DNA from: Polynucleobacter sinensis
GTDB lineage: Bacteria > Pseudomonadota > Gammaproteobacteria > Burkholderiales > Burkholderiaceae
NCBI RefSeq assembly: GCF_001595985.1
Contig: NZ_LOJJ01000001.1
Location: 1-64,000 of the forward strand
Direction: 5' to 3'
Length of the DNA: 64,000 nt
Shown here: piece after piece, positions 24,046 through 33,600 of the stretch
How the letters are laid out: every line of letters begins with the position of its first letter
Numbering within the stretch: the first letter of the stretch is position 1
Position numbers and translations under genes: made by a program
Notes under the pieces: model-generated
What the model was told of the DNA's origin: nothing
The model's database searches: none
The model's input: the letters and a program-made list of their open reading frames with translations, nothing else

Positions 24046-26025
24046 TCAGAGCAATTTAGATTCGGCTAAATCAGTCGCTTCTGAATTGCCTGATAAGACC
24101 AAAATATCATTAGCCTGCAAGCGCAATCCTGGAGTGAGCTCTAGTTTGACGTAATCAGAGCCGCCTACTTTACGTCTTACCGCCTGCACGCTCACCCCTT
24201 CATTTTCCAGATGCAATTCTTCGAGCGTCTTGCCAATACTGGCTGACTCTGGCAATAAGGTTACCGAGTGTAAGCGCCATGATTCATTGGACTCAGTATC
24301 ATCAGCAACACCCCGAAAATAACCACGTAATAGGCTATAACGCGCCTCGCGTGCGGCGGTGATCCGACGCACCACCTTGCGCATCGGAACGCCCATCATG
24401 AGCAGCACATGGGATGCCATCATCAAACTTCCTTCAATTAATTCGGGCACCACTTCCGTTGCTCCTGCCGCTTGCAACTTTGCTAAGTCAGCATCATCCT
24501 TGGTGCGCACTAATACCGTCATACCGGGACGCAAATGCTCCACTTGATGCAATACTTTTAAGGTAGCAGGCGTATCAGCATATGTAATAACAACTGCTTT
24601 TGCTCTTGCTAATCCAGCGGCGACTAAATAATTTTCGCGACTAGCATCGCCATAAACCACGTTATCTCCCGCACTCGCAGCCTCTTTCACGCGATCAGGA
24701 TCCATATCTAAAGCAAGATAAGGAATCTTTTCTTGATCAAGCATGCGCGCAAGACTTTGGCCAGAGCGGCCAAAGCCGCAAATAACAACATGGTTTTCTG
24801 TGCGCACACTTTTAGCAGCAACACGCGTCAAAGCCAAAGATTGCAACAACCACTCATTGCTCGAGAAGCGCATCGCGATACGATCGCTGTATTGAATCAA
24901 GAAAGGTGCGCCAAACATCGATAGCAGCATCGCAGCAAGTACCGCTTGACTCAAGGCGGGATCAATTAAATCTAAGCCATCGATTTGATTCAGAAGAACA
25001 AAGCCGAATTCACCGGCCTGCGCAAGGCACAATCCAGTCCGAATGGAAATACCAGGACTGGAGCCAAATACACGTGATAACAGGGCAATCAAGCCAAACT
25101 TGAAAATCAACGGACCAACAAGTAGAAGCAAGACTAGCAACCACTGCTGATATATCACTTCCAAATCGAGCAACATACCAATCGTAATAAAGAAAAGTCC
25201 CAGCAATACATCTCTAAAAGGCTTGACGTCTTCCTCTACCTGATGACGGTAGGGTGTCTCTGCAATTAACATACCCGCCAAGAAAGCGCCCAGCGCTAAT
25301 GACAAGCCAAAGTGCTCTGTTAGTCCAGCCATCCCCAAGACGATTAATAGGAGATTGAGCATGAACAACTCTTGAGAGCGTAATTTAGCTACCAAACTAA
25401 ACCAACGACTCATTAGGGTTTGACCAATAACAAAAATCAGCACAAGCGCTACGGAAATCTTGATAGAGGCTGTAGTTAAGGCAATAAATAAATCCCCAGG
25501 ATTTTTACCTAAAGATGGCAACAAAATTAACAGGAAGACAACTGCCAGATCCTGAAACAGCAAAATACCAATAATGTTGCGGCCATGCTCCGTTTCGATT
25601 TCAGAACGATCTGAAATCAACTTAGTCACAATGGCAGTAGAAGACATGGCTAAGGCGCCACCAAGGGCGATCGCTGCCTGCCAAGAGATGGGGTAAATCC
25701 AATTCATCAACAGACTTGCTGGCACTGCCAAGAGCATCGTCAGGATGACTTGGCTACCCCCCAGGCCAAATACGATCGATCGCATAGCTCGTAATTTATG
25801 AAGGTTGAACTCCAGTCCAATCGAGAACATCAAGAAAACCACCCCAAACTCCGCTAAATACTTCACGGTAGCTGAATCATTGGCTAATCCAAGGGCATGG
25901 GGTCCAATCAGGACGCCAATGGCTAAATAGCCCAAAATAGGGGGTAGCCCAAAATAGCGGAAAATAACTACCCCGGCCACTCCAGAGGCCAGCAAGATGA
26001 GAGTTAATTGAAGGACTGACGGCAT
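24046..26025 (-). CDS. KefB/YbaL-type cation:proton antiporter (CPA2)
   Basis: A 659-aa protein with a 12-helix Na+/H+ exchanger-like domain (about 1-385), then an RCK_N/TrkA-N domain with the nucleotide-binding motif GFGRSGQSLARML (about 416) and GDASREN, and a C-terminal TrkA-C domain. Such proteins move K+ or Na+ against H+ and are gated by NAD(H) or glutathione adducts. The gene starts 11 bases from the divergent kdsD start, with GGTGAG as ribosome binding site, and converges with uvrA. Confidence 0.87.
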   Translation of the reverse strand: MPSVLQLTLILLASGVAGVVIFRYFGLPPILGYLAIGVLIGPHALGLANDSATVKYLAEFGVVFLMFSIGLEFNLHKLRAMRSIVFGLGGSQVILTMLLAVPASLLMNWIYPISWQAAIALGGALAMSSTAIVTKLISDRSEIETEHGRNIIGILLFQDLAVVFLLILLPSLGKNPGDLFIALTTASIKISVALVLIFVIGQTLMSRWFSLVAKLRSQELFMLNLLLIVLGMAGLTEHFGLSLALGAFLAGMLIAETPYRHQVEEDVKPFRDVLLGLFFITIGMLLDLEVIYQQWLLVLLLLVGPLIFKFGLIALLSRVFGSSPGISIRTGLCLAQAGEFGFVLLNQIDGLDLIDPALSQAVLAAMLLSMFGAPFLIQYSDRIAMRFSSNEWLLQSLALTRVAAKSVRTENHVVICGFGRSGQSLARMLDQEKIPYLALDMDPDRVKEAASAGDNVVYGDASRENYLVAAGLARAKAVVITYADTPATLKVLHQVEHLRPGMTVLVRTKDDADLAKLQAAGATEVVPELIEGSLMMASHVLLMMGVPMRKVVRRITAAREARYSLLRGYFRGVADDTESNESWRLHSVTLLPESASIGKTLEELHLENEGVSVQAVRRKVGGSDYVKLELTPGLRLQANDILVLSGNSEATDLAESKLL

Positions 26026-26036
26026 ATACTCACCCC

Positions 26037-27029
26037 ATGATAGCTAAGACTCGTGAACGAACCCTAAAGCTTGCACGCGACACCCTCACTATCGAGGCTG
26101 CTGCGCTGCACACAATGCGTGATCGCCTTGAGGGGCCTAACGCTGATGCCCTAGTATTGGCGATTGATTTGCTGCACTCCTGCAAAGGTCGAATCGTGGT
26201 TTCTGGTATCGGCAAATCCGGGCATATTGCTCGCAAGATTGCCGCTACTTTTGCCTCCACAGGCTCCCCTGCCTTTTTTGTTCATCCAGCTGAAGCCAGT
26301 CACGGTGATCTAGGTATGGTGACCCGGGATGACGTTTTTGTTGCCCTATCTAATTCTGGGGAAACGGATGAGCTGCTCACCATCGTGCCTATTGTGAAGC
26401 GGACTGGCGCAAAACTGATTGCCCTTACTGGCGCGCCAAATTCATCGTTAGCGAAGTTAGCGGATGCGCATTTAGATACCAGTGTAGAAAAAGAAGCTTG
26501 CCCTCTTAACCTTGCGCCGACTACGAGCACCACGGCAGCGCTAGCCATGGGAGATGCGCTAGCAGTAGCCCTATTAGATGCTCGGGGTTTTCAAGCTGAA
26601 GATTTTCAACGCTCTCATCCTGGCGGACGCTTAGGTCGCAAGCAACTGATGCATGTCAGTGAAGTGATGCGCAGTTTTGACCAAACCCCTAAGATTTCTA
26701 TTTCAGCATCGCTGCAAGATGCTTTACTAGAAATGACAGCCAAGAGAATGGGAATGGTAGTCGCTCTAACGACAAATAATCAAGTTGCTGGAATCTTCAC
26801 TGACGGTGACTTGCGTCGCTTACTTGAGAAAAGTACCAATCTTGATGGGATGACCTTAAAAAATGCCATCACCTCAACACCGCGCACCATTCCACCAGAG
26901 CTGCTAGCTGAAGAAGCTATTGAAATGATGGAAAAACATCGCATTAATCATTTAGTAGTGACCGACCCTAAGGGCGCCTTGCTTGGCGCCCTCAATCTGC
27001 ATGATTTATTTGCAGCCAAGGTCATTTAA
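26037..27029 (+). CDS. kdsD: D-arabinose 5-phosphate isomerase
   Basis: A 330-aa KpsF/GutQ-family enzyme converting ribulose 5-phosphate to arabinose 5-phosphate, the first step to Kdo. An SIS domain (about 40-175, with SGIGKSGHIARK and SNSGETDELL) is followed by the linker HPGGRLGRK and two CBS domains (about 205-325). It heads the kdsD-kdsC-lptC-lptA-lptB group, which makes Kdo and exports lipopolysaccharide. Confidence 0.95.
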   Translation: MIAKTRERTLKLARDTLTIEAAALHTMRDRLEGPNADALVLAIDLLHSCKGRIVVSGIGKSGHIARKIAATFASTGSPAFFVHPAEASHGDLGMVTRDDVFVALSNSGETDELLTIVPIVKRTGAKLIALTGAPNSSLAKLADAHLDTSVEKEACPLNLAPTTSTTAALAMGDALAVALLDARGFQAEDFQRSHPGGRLGRKQLMHVSEVMRSFDQTPKISISASLQDALLEMTAKRMGMVVALTTNNQVAGIFTDGDLRRLLEKSTNLDGMTLKNAITSTPRTIPPELLAEEAIEMMEKHRINHLVVTDPKGALLGALNLHDLFAAKVI

Positions 27030-27058
27030 GAAAACCAAATCCTCATTCATCTATTTAT

Positions 27059-27631
27059 ATGCCTAGCGCCTTTAATGCTCATAACACCAACCCAACAAGC
27101 CAATTTCCGCAAGCTTGGGATCGTGCCAGCACCGTAAAGCTTCTCGTGCTAGATGTTGATGGAGTCCTCACCAATGGGCAGGTATTTATTGGGGATAACG
27201 GTAAAGAGTCCATCAAAGCATTTGATATCCAGGATGGATTAGGGATCAAACTGTTGGAAAAAATTGGCATTCCTACTGCAATTATTACCGGCCGCAGCTC
27301 AAAGATGGTTTTAACTCGCTGCGAGGAGTTGGGCATCAAACATGTTCATATGGGCGTAGAAAACAAGGCCCTAGCATTACAAAATATTCTTCAAGCGCTG
27401 AACCTAAGATCATCTGATTGCGCTGTAATGGGTGACGATTGGCCGGACTTTCAAATGATGAAAGCTGCTGGCTTAAAAGTCTGTCCCGCTCAGGGCCATG
27501 AGGCCGTTAAAGAAATTGCTCATTTTGTTACTGCTAAATCTGGTGGTTGTGGCGCCGTTCGTGAAGTCTGCGATCTCATCCTAAAGGCGCAGAATCGCTA
27601 TGAAGAATTACTGAATCAGGCGCGCGCCTAA
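27059..27631 (+). CDS. kdsC: 3-deoxy-manno-octulosonate-8-phosphatase
   Basis: A 190-aa HAD-superfamily phosphatase that releases phosphate from Kdo 8-phosphate. The nucleophile motif is LDVDGVLTNG (about 31-40), the second HAD motif ITGRSS and the Mg-binding motif GDDWPDF. It has no cap domain, as expected of KdsC tetramers. It lies 29 bases after kdsD. Confidence 0.95.
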   Translation: MPSAFNAHNTNPTSQFPQAWDRASTVKLLVLDVDGVLTNGQVFIGDNGKESIKAFDIQDGLGIKLLEKIGIPTAIITGRSSKMVLTRCEELGIKHVHMGVENKALALQNILQALNLRSSDCAVMGDDWPDFQMMKAAGLKVCPAQGHEAVKEIAHFVTAKSGGCGAVREVCDLILKAQNRYEELLNQARA

Positions 27632-27639
27632 GACGCTCC

Positions 27640-28281
27640 ATGTTACTGAATGCTCAACAAATCAAAGTAGGGTTATGGCGTGGATTGCTACGTCTGATGC
27701 CCTTGATTTTGATGGGCATTCTGACGCTCGCAACATTTTGGTTGGTCAAAAAAAATACTCCCAGCGAAAAATCCACCATTGAACGCATTCGCCTTCATGA
27801 GGCCGACTACACCATTACCAATGGTGCGCTATCAGCTTTAAATGAAGCCGGGTTTACAAAGTATCGAGTGCTGGGTAAAAAAGTAACTCACTATGATGAC
27901 GATGCTTCTATCGACATTGAAGCGCCACGTATGCGCCTCTTTCCTCCCGAAAAATCTCCCGTGACCGTGAAGGCAGATACTGGCCATCTAGATGGCGATC
28001 TCACGATATTGGATTTATTTGATAACGCTGAGATCTTTCGTCCAGCTCAAGCCGCAACTGCGAGTGAATCAGCCAAGCCCCGGATGCTTGCGCGCTCATC
28101 CTATTTCAAGGTGCTAATCAATGATGATGTTATTGAAACCAATAAACCAATCACCCTTGAGCAAGGGGCATCCATTATGCGATCAAGCGATGGCGGAAAA
28201 TTTAATAATATTGAACAAAGTATGGTCTTATCAGGGCAAGTAAAGGGGCGTATCGAACGCACCCAACCCGGGACACAATAA
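27640..28281 (+). CDS. lptC: LPS export protein LptC
   Basis: A 213-aa bitopic inner-membrane protein. One helix near residues 17-36 is followed by a periplasmic beta-jellyroll domain. It receives LPS from LptB2FG and passes it to LptA. The N-terminus is slightly longer than in E. coli LptC (191 aa). It begins nine bases after kdsC and its stop overlaps the lptA start by one base. Confidence 0.9.
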   Translation: MLLNAQQIKVGLWRGLLRLMPLILMGILTLATFWLVKKNTPSEKSTIERIRLHEADYTITNGALSALNEAGFTKYRVLGKKVTHYDDDASIDIEAPRMRLFPPEKSPVTVKADTGHLDGDLTILDLFDNAEIFRPAQAATASESAKPRMLARSSYFKVLINDDVIETNKPITLEQGASIMRSSDGGKFNNIEQSMVLSGQVKGRIERTQPGTQ

Positions 28282-28838
28282 TGATCCTATTTCAACGATC
28301 CGTCATTCTGCTTTTGCTCACAAGCGTCTGCATCTTGCCGTCTGCGTTTGCAGAAAAAGCAGATCAAGATAAGCCGGTGATTTTGGAAGCGGAAAAAGTT
28401 TCGGTGAATGATGTACAGCAAGTTTATGAATTAGAAGGCAAGGTCCTTTTAATTAAAGGGAGCATTCTGGTCACCAGCGAAAAAGGGAGCATTAAAGTAG
28501 ACCCTGAAGGTTATGAATTCATTGATGTTCAGGGTAATTCCAGCTCAAATGCCAGCTTTAGACAAAGGCGTGAAGGGCCAGCAGATGAATACATGCAAGC
28601 ACGCGGCCAAACCGTTACCTACAATGCAAAAAATGAGTTACTCACAATTACTGGGGATGCCAGCTTAAAGCGCCTCCATAATATGCAAATGATTGATCAG
28701 TTACTCGGATCAAAAATTGAATATGATGATGTACAGCAATACTATCGAGTATCTCCACCCGAAAATGCAACAGCGGATGATTTACCCCTAGCCAGAGCCA
28801 TCCTTTCACCGAGAAGAAAAGCTACATTAGAGAAATGA
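28281..28838 (+). CDS. lptA: LPS transport periplasmic protein LptA
   Basis: A 185-aa protein with a signal peptide (about 1-24, ending SAFA) and the OstA/LptA beta-jellyroll. It bridges LptC and LptD in the periplasm. Strand motifs such as [20 protein letters not shown] (47-66) fit the family. Its end overlaps lptB by four bases. Confidence 0.93.
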   Translation: MILFQRSVILLLLTSVCILPSAFAEKADQDKPVILEAEKVSVNDVQQVYELEGKVLLIKGSILVTSEKGSIKVDPEGYEFIDVQGNSSSNASFRQRREGPADEYMQARGQTVTYNAKNELLTITGDASLKRLHNMQMIDQLLGSKIEYDDVQQYYRVSPPENATADDLPLARAILSPRRKATLEK

Positions 28839-29602
28839 CAACGGATTTAGGAAATCAAAACAGCATTCCCACCCTTAGCGCTGAGCACCTTCAAAAGCGC
28901 TATGGATCCCGCACAGTTGTTCGTGATGTTTCCGTACAAGTCAAATGCGGTGAGGTGGTTGGACTACTTGGCCCTAACGGTGCAGGAAAAACAACCTCTT
29001 TTTACATGATTGTTGGCTTGGTGCCGCTAGATGGGGGGAATATTTCCCTAGACGGCACCGACATTACACATCTTCCTATCCATGAACGGGCTCGCATGGG
29101 CTTGTCATATCTTCCTCAGGAAGCCTCCGTCTTTCGAAAGCTGAATGTTGCCGAAAATATTCAAGCCGTACTAGAGCTTCAGGTGCAAGACAATAAGCCC
29201 CTGAGTAAGGCGGAGATTGCCCATCGTCTCGATGAGCTCTTGGGCGAACTACAAATTAGCCATTTACGAAATAATCCTGCTTTATCGCTCTCTGGCGGAG
29301 AGCGGCGGCGCGTAGAAATTGCGAGGGCCTTAGCTTCTCAACCAAAATTTATTCTGCTAGATGAGCCCTTTGCAGGTGTTGATCCAATTGCAGTAGGTGA
29401 AATTCAGCGAATCGTACGCTTCTTAAGGGATCGCCAAATTGGCGTCCTAATCACGGATCACAATGTCCGAGAAACTCTGGGCATTTGTGATCACGCATAC
29501 ATTATCAGCGAGGGCAGCGTTCTTGCTGCTGGCAAGCCCGACGAAATCATTCAAAACGACGCTGTGAGAAGAGTCTATCTAGGTGAAAACTTCCGCATGT
29601 AA
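28835..29602 (+). CDS. lptB: LPS export ABC transporter ATP-binding protein
   Basis: A 255-aa ABC ATPase with Walker [10 protein letters not shown] (46-54), signature [12 protein letters not shown] and Walker [13 protein letters not shown]. LptB dimers drive LptFG to extract LPS from the inner membrane. It is the last gene of the Kdo/LPS group. In most betaproteobacteria rpoN follows at once; here 187 non-coding bases lead to hpf. Confidence 0.96.
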   Translation: MTTDLGNQNSIPTLSAEHLQKRYGSRTVVRDVSVQVKCGEVVGLLGPNGAGKTTSFYMIVGLVPLDGGNISLDGTDITHLPIHERARMGLSYLPQEASVFRKLNVAENIQAVLELQVQDNKPLSKAEIAHRLDELLGELQISHLRNNPALSLSGGERRRVEIARALASQPKFILLDEPFAGVDPIAVGEIQRIVRFLRDRQIGVLITDHNVRETLGICDHAYIISEGSVLAAGKPDEIIQNDAVRRVYLGENFRM

Positions 29603-29789
29603 GTATTCCGGGGATTTTTGAAATTTATTAAATAAAAATGATCTATCCCCTTGGTTTTCAGCAAAATCGCTGATACGCTGGAGGTTCATGAAATTCAATT
29701 CCAAATAGATTCATAGATTGTTAAAGGGGCTTGCTGCGCACCCCGGGCAATTATTTGCGCATGCATGATGCTTTGAATAGGAGCTGCTG

Positions 29790-30113
29790 ATGAATTTAAA
29801 AATTAATAGCCGTCATGTCGAAGTTACTCCAGCCATGCGCACCCATCTTGAATCTGGGTTAGCCAAAATTCGCAAGCACTTTGATCATGTCCTAGATGCC
29901 TCCGCCTTCCTTATTGTAGATAACGCCAAAGAAAAGAATCTTCGCCAAACGGCTGAGATTACGATTCACCTCAAAGGCAAGGAGCTTTTTGCCGAGGCTC
30001 ATCATGCCGACCTTTATCACGCCATGGATGCCGTGGTCGACAAGCTGGAGCGTCAAGTGGCAAAACATAAAGAAAAGATTCAAGATCATCATCACGAAAA
30101 GCATTTTGAGTAA
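29790..30113 (+). CDS. hpf: ribosome hibernation-promoting factor (short form)
   Basis: A 107-aa HPF/YfiA family protein (MNLKINSRHVEVTPAMR start, C-terminal HHHEKHFE). Short HPF binds the 30S decoding centre and promotes 100S ribosome dimers in stationary phase together with RMF-like factors. GGAGCTGCTG lies just before the ATG. The neighbours ptsN, hprK and rapZ downstream match the usual rpoN-associated group, but rpoN itself is missing. Confidence 0.92.
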   Translation: MNLKINSRHVEVTPAMRTHLESGLAKIRKHFDHVLDASAFLIVDNAKEKNLRQTAEITIHLKGKELFAEAHHADLYHAMDAVVDKLERQVAKHKEKIQDHHHEKHFE

Positions 30114-30146
30114 TCTCTGGGGTCAGGACACCTATAATCGTTTGAC

Positions 30147-30605
30147 ATGAATGCCCTGACTGAACTTTTTACCCTAGACCGCATTACCTTAGACAACCCT
30201 TCTAAAAGTCGGGCTGAGGTATTTGCGGCCGTGGGGGAGCTATTTTCGCAACAGGCTGGCCTTGAAGCCAATGCCATTGTTGGCTTTCTAAATGCCCGTG
30301 AGGATTTAGGCTCTACTGCACTTGGCGCCGGTGTCGCCATCCCTCATGGCCGCGTCAAAGGATTAAAGCAACCTATTGCCGCCTTTGTGAAATTAAAAGA
30401 TCCCATCGAATTTGCCGCACCTGATGGCGAACCGGTTTCTATTTTAATTTTTCTATTGGTACCAGAAAAAGCTACCCAACAACATCTTGAAATCTTGTCT
30501 TCGATTGCCCAGCTTTTATCAGATGCTGATGCGCGTAAATCGCTAGCCTCTGAAAATAATCCGGAGCAGGTGTGTCGTCTTCTACAAACCTGGGGGTCAG
30601 CCTGA
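30147..30605 (+). CDS. ptsN: PTS-Ntr regulatory EIIA
   Basis: A 152-aa EIIA-Ntr with the phosphorylated His67 in GVAIPHGRV. It receives phosphate from HPr and controls potassium uptake, kinases or stress responses according to its phosphorylation state. No sugar EIIB/EIIC gene is seen. The stop overlaps the hprK ATG (TGATG). Confidence 0.93.
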   Translation: MNALTELFTLDRITLDNPSKSRAEVFAAVGELFSQQAGLEANAIVGFLNAREDLGSTALGAGVAIPHGRVKGLKQPIAAFVKLKDPIEFAAPDGEPVSILIFLLVPEKATQQHLEILSSIAQLLSDADARKSLASENNPEQVCRLLQTWGSA

Positions 30606-31591
30606 TGACTCAGCCTCTACTTCTCGAAGGGCTAACTGCGCAGCAGATTTTTGATGACAATGTTTCAGATTTAAAGCTTTCCTGGATCGGGGGCCTCGAG
30701 GGAGCTGACCGCACCTTTCCTCCCGAGGCAGTTAAAGCAGCAGCAGCTAGCTCCGACTTGGTTGGTCACTTAAATCTCATTCACCCAAGTAGAATTCAGA
30801 TCTTTGGAATTCAAGAAGTCGACTACCATGCCGAGCTTGAGCCAAAACAAAGACAAGAGCAGATCTCTAATTTAATCTCGAAAACCCCGCCATGTGTCAT
30901 TGTGGCTGACGGTAAGGCAGCTGACCCAGATTTGCAGCTCTTCTGCCAACGATCTTCTACACCCTTATTCACAACAAGTATCTCTGCAGCCGAAGTCATT
31001 GACCACCTCCGTACCTACCTAACCAAAATTGGCGCACCTCAAATTACGATGCATGGCGTGTTCATGGATATTTTGGGCTTAGGGGTGCTGATTACCGGCG
31101 AGTCTGGACTGGGGAAAAGTGAATTGGGTCTAGAGCTCATCTCTCGCGGCCACGGTTTAGTGGCGGATGATGCAGTAGATTTTGCCCGCCTTGGGCCCGA
31201 CTACATTGAAGGTCGCTGTCCAGTCATTTTGCGCAACCTTTTAGAGGTACGTGGTCTGGGTTTATTGGATATTAGAACCATCTTCGGCGAAACGGCTGTC
31301 AGACGCAAATTAAAGTTGCGCCTAATTGTTCAACTCGTCCGTCGTAATGATGGCGAATTCGAGCGCCTACCTTTGGAAGCTCAGCATATCGATGTACTGG
31401 GAATTCCTATTCGGACAGTCAAAATTCAAGTAGCTGCAGGCCGTAACTTAGCGGTGCTAGTAGAAGCGGCGGTGCGCAATACCATTCTGCAATTGCGTGG
31501 CATCGATACCCTCAAAGAATTTATCGAGCGCCAACGTGTACAAATGAATGCCGAAACTGATTCCGCCAAGTCCCAAGGTAGATTGCTTTAA
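30605..31591 (+). CDS. hprK: HPr kinase/phosphorylase
   Basis: A 328-aa enzyme that phosphorylates and dephosphorylates HPr on Ser46. Walker A is GESGLGKS (165-172), and the HPrK signature follows ([11 protein letters not shown]). An upstream in-frame ATG at 30572 exists, but the one at 30605 is chosen because it overlaps the ptsN stop, has the expected MTQPLLLEG start and gives the usual length. Its target Ser46 is present in the HPr encoded at the right end of the window. Confidence 0.94.
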   Translation: MTQPLLLEGLTAQQIFDDNVSDLKLSWIGGLEGADRTFPPEAVKAAAASSDLVGHLNLIHPSRIQIFGIQEVDYHAELEPKQRQEQISNLISKTPPCVIVADGKAADPDLQLFCQRSSTPLFTTSISAAEVIDHLRTYLTKIGAPQITMHGVFMDILGLGVLITGESGLGKSELGLELISRGHGLVADDAVDFARLGPDYIEGRCPVILRNLLEVRGLGLLDIRTIFGETAVRRKLKLRLIVQLVRRNDGEFERLPLEAQHIDVLGIPIRTVKIQVAAGRNLAVLVEAAVRNTILQLRGIDTLKEFIERQRVQMNAETDSAKSQGRLL

Positions 31592-31592
31592 C

Positions 31593-32483
31593 ATGCAAAT
31601 CAATCTGATTACTGGAATTTCGGGTTCGGGTAAATCGGTTGCTCTCAGAGCTTTTGAAGATGCGGGCTATGACTGTGTCGACAACTTACCAGTCACCCTC
31701 CTTGAAAATTTAGTCTCCACATTAGAGGCTGAGAACTCTGAGCGTATTGCAGTGGCGATTGATGCAAGGCGCGGAAAATCGATTGCAGAATTACCCAAAA
31801 TACTAGAAAACTTACGACGCACTCACCAAGTTCGTATTGTTTTTCTTAATGCAAATACCAACACTCTGATTCAACGCTTCTCAGAAACTCGCCGCCGTCA
31901 TCCACTTTCCGGAAAAACCCAGCAAAGCCACGAAGCTACACTGATAGAAGCGATTGATAAAGAGCGTAGCCTCCTCGAGCCTTTGCGCGCCCAAGCACAC
32001 TCCATTGACACCAGCAATCTCCCTGCGCATGCGCTTCGGTCCTGGATTCAAGATTTACTCAAAGATAAGCCGGTCGGCCTTACTGTGGTCTTTGAGTCTT
32101 TTGGCTTTAAGAATGGTCTGCCAAGTGAAGCCGATCTCGTCTTTGATGTACGCTGCCTACCTAACCCTCACTACGACAAAATCCTAAGACCCTTATCCGG
32201 CAAAGATCAGCCTGTAAAAGAATTCTTAGAAAAAATACCCGAAGTTGTCAGCATGGAGTCCGACATTACTCAATTTATTGAGAAGTGGCTACCTCATTAC
32301 ATCGCAGATGGCCGTAGTTACCTGACTGTTGCGATTGGGTGTACGGGCGGACAGCATCGCTCGGTATATATCGTAAGCCGCCTCATGAATCACTTTTGCG
32401 CGCAAAAAGATTTAGCTGAGTTGCAAATCATTTTCTTAACTCGACATCGCGAGTTAGACTCAATCCCTGCAACAGTAATTTGA
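31593..32483 (+). CDS. rapZ: RNase adaptor protein RapZ (YvcJ family)
   Basis: A 296-aa P-loop protein. Walker A GISGSGKS is near the N-terminus, and the C-terminal domain includes VAIGCTGGQHRSVYI. In E. coli RapZ senses glucosamine-6-phosphate and steers RNase E decay of GlmZ; in organisms without that RNA it acts by other means. The ATG at 31593 follows the hprK stop by one base; the longer in-frame start at 31548 would lie within hprK. Its last 56 bases overlap the 3' end of mutY on the other strand. Confidence 0.93.
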   Translation: MQINLITGISGSGKSVALRAFEDAGYDCVDNLPVTLLENLVSTLEAENSERIAVAIDARRGKSIAELPKILENLRRTHQVRIVFLNANTNTLIQRFSETRRRHPLSGKTQQSHEATLIEAIDKERSLLEPLRAQAHSIDTSNLPAHALRSWIQDLLKDKPVGLTVVFESFGFKNGLPSEADLVFDVRCLPNPHYDKILRPLSGKDQPVKEFLEKIPEVVSMESDITQFIEKWLPHYIADGRSYLTVAIGCTGGQHRSVYIVSRLMNHFCAQKDLAELQIIFLTRHRELDSIPATVI

Positions 32484-33600
32484 TTGGTTGCGGTAAGCCG
32501 TACCTTCCAAGTTGATGCAGGGAGACCCACTTTAAATCACTAGCCAAGAGCTTTGGAGTCTCGTTGATTGATAGACTCCATATTTGCATCCATAGGCGTC
32601 GGTGAGTAAAGATATGCTTGATCTGCTGGCCCCGTTGAACTACTTGACTCTTTTTTAATGCGCTAGGAAGTTTTTCTTGTGGCAACACTAGATCAAACAA
32701 TGCTTGTGCGGTGAGCTCGGCATTATCTTGCTCGATACTCTTGCTGGATTTTTTTTCTGTTGTAGAAAATGGACGCCAAGGGGATTCTGGCAAAGACCAT
32801 AAGCCACCCCAAATTGCTTTTTCAGGCCGCCTTTGCAATAGCACCGAGTCCCCAAAACGCAATATCAACATATCACAATGAAATTCAGGCGATTTTGCTT
32901 TCACAATCTTACGCGGCAAAAATAGAACTCGATCGCTTAAGTTGGCTTCACAGTCCTTCGCAAAAGGACACTTTCTATCACCACTTAGGCATACCGGTTT
33001 TCGGGCAGTGCACCAGGTGGCTCCAAAATCCATCAGCGCCTGTGTATAAACCGGCATTTGCTCGGGTGCATTAGGCAATAATTTTTTCGCCAAGAGCCAT
33101 AACTGATCATTCACAGCCTTGTCTTGAACTGCACCCTCAATCCCAAATAAACGAGCCAAAATTCTTTTGACATTAGCATCGAGAATAGGTGCTCGCTCAT
33201 GAAATGCAAAAGCTGCAATAGCGCCGGCAGTTGATCTTCCAACTCCTTTGAGCTGCTCAAGCAAGACGGGATCGCTAGGAAACTTTCCCGCAAACTGTTC
33301 CATAACCTGATTTGCGCAAGCATGTAAATTGCGCGCACGCGAGTAATAACCGAGCCCAGCCCATTCAGCCAACACATCATCAAGCGGGGCAGCAGCCAAT
33401 TTTTTGACCGATGGAAAACGCTTCATAAAACGCGGGTAACGCTCCAGAACAGTGGCCACTTGAGTTTGTTGCAGCATGATTTCAGAAACCCAGACTGCGT
33501 AGGGATCACGAACGCTTTGCCAAGGCAATCCTTGACGTCCATCCTTGCCATGCCAAGCAATCAGCTTGGGAGCAAAGTTCTTAATCAACGCTTCTGACAT
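32428..33600 (-). CDS. mutY: A/G-specific adenine DNA glycosylase
   Basis: A 390-aa enzyme that removes A mispaired with 8-oxoguanine. The catalytic Glu is in SEIMLQQTQV, the helix-hairpin-helix is LKGVGRSTAGA with Asp in ILDANVKR, and the 4Fe-4S loop has C-X6-C-X2-C-X5-C (CLSGDRKCPFAKDC, preceded by WC). The C-terminal half is the NUDIX-like 8-oxoG recognition domain. The ATG at 33600 is preferred over a TTG nine bases upstream. It overlaps the end of mutM, so the two repair genes are coupled. Confidence 0.94.
   Translation of the reverse strand: MSEALIKNFAPKLIAWHGKDGRQGLPWQSVRDPYAVWVSEIMLQQTQVATVLERYPRFMKRFPSVKKLAAAPLDDVLAEWAGLGYYSRARNLHACANQVMEQFAGKFPSDPVLLEQLKGVGRSTAGAIAAFAFHERAPILDANVKRILARLFGIEGAVQDKAVNDQLWLLAKKLLPNAPEQMPVYTQALMDFGATWCTARKPVCLSGDRKCPFAKDCEANLSDRVLFLPRKIVKAKSPEFHCDMLILRFGDSVLLQRRPEKAIWGGLWSLPESPWRPFSTTEKKSSKSIEQDNAELTAQALFDLVLPQEKLPSALKKSQVVQRGQQIKHIFTHRRLWMQIWSLSINETPKLLASDLKWVSLHQLGRYGLPQPIKLLLQGLSLTRDVELRK

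Noticed and set aside
29603..29789. Possible structured RNA between lptB and hpf
   Set aside because: Only weak GGGG/CCCC pairings without a recognisable riboswitch or sRNA fold or a T-tail.
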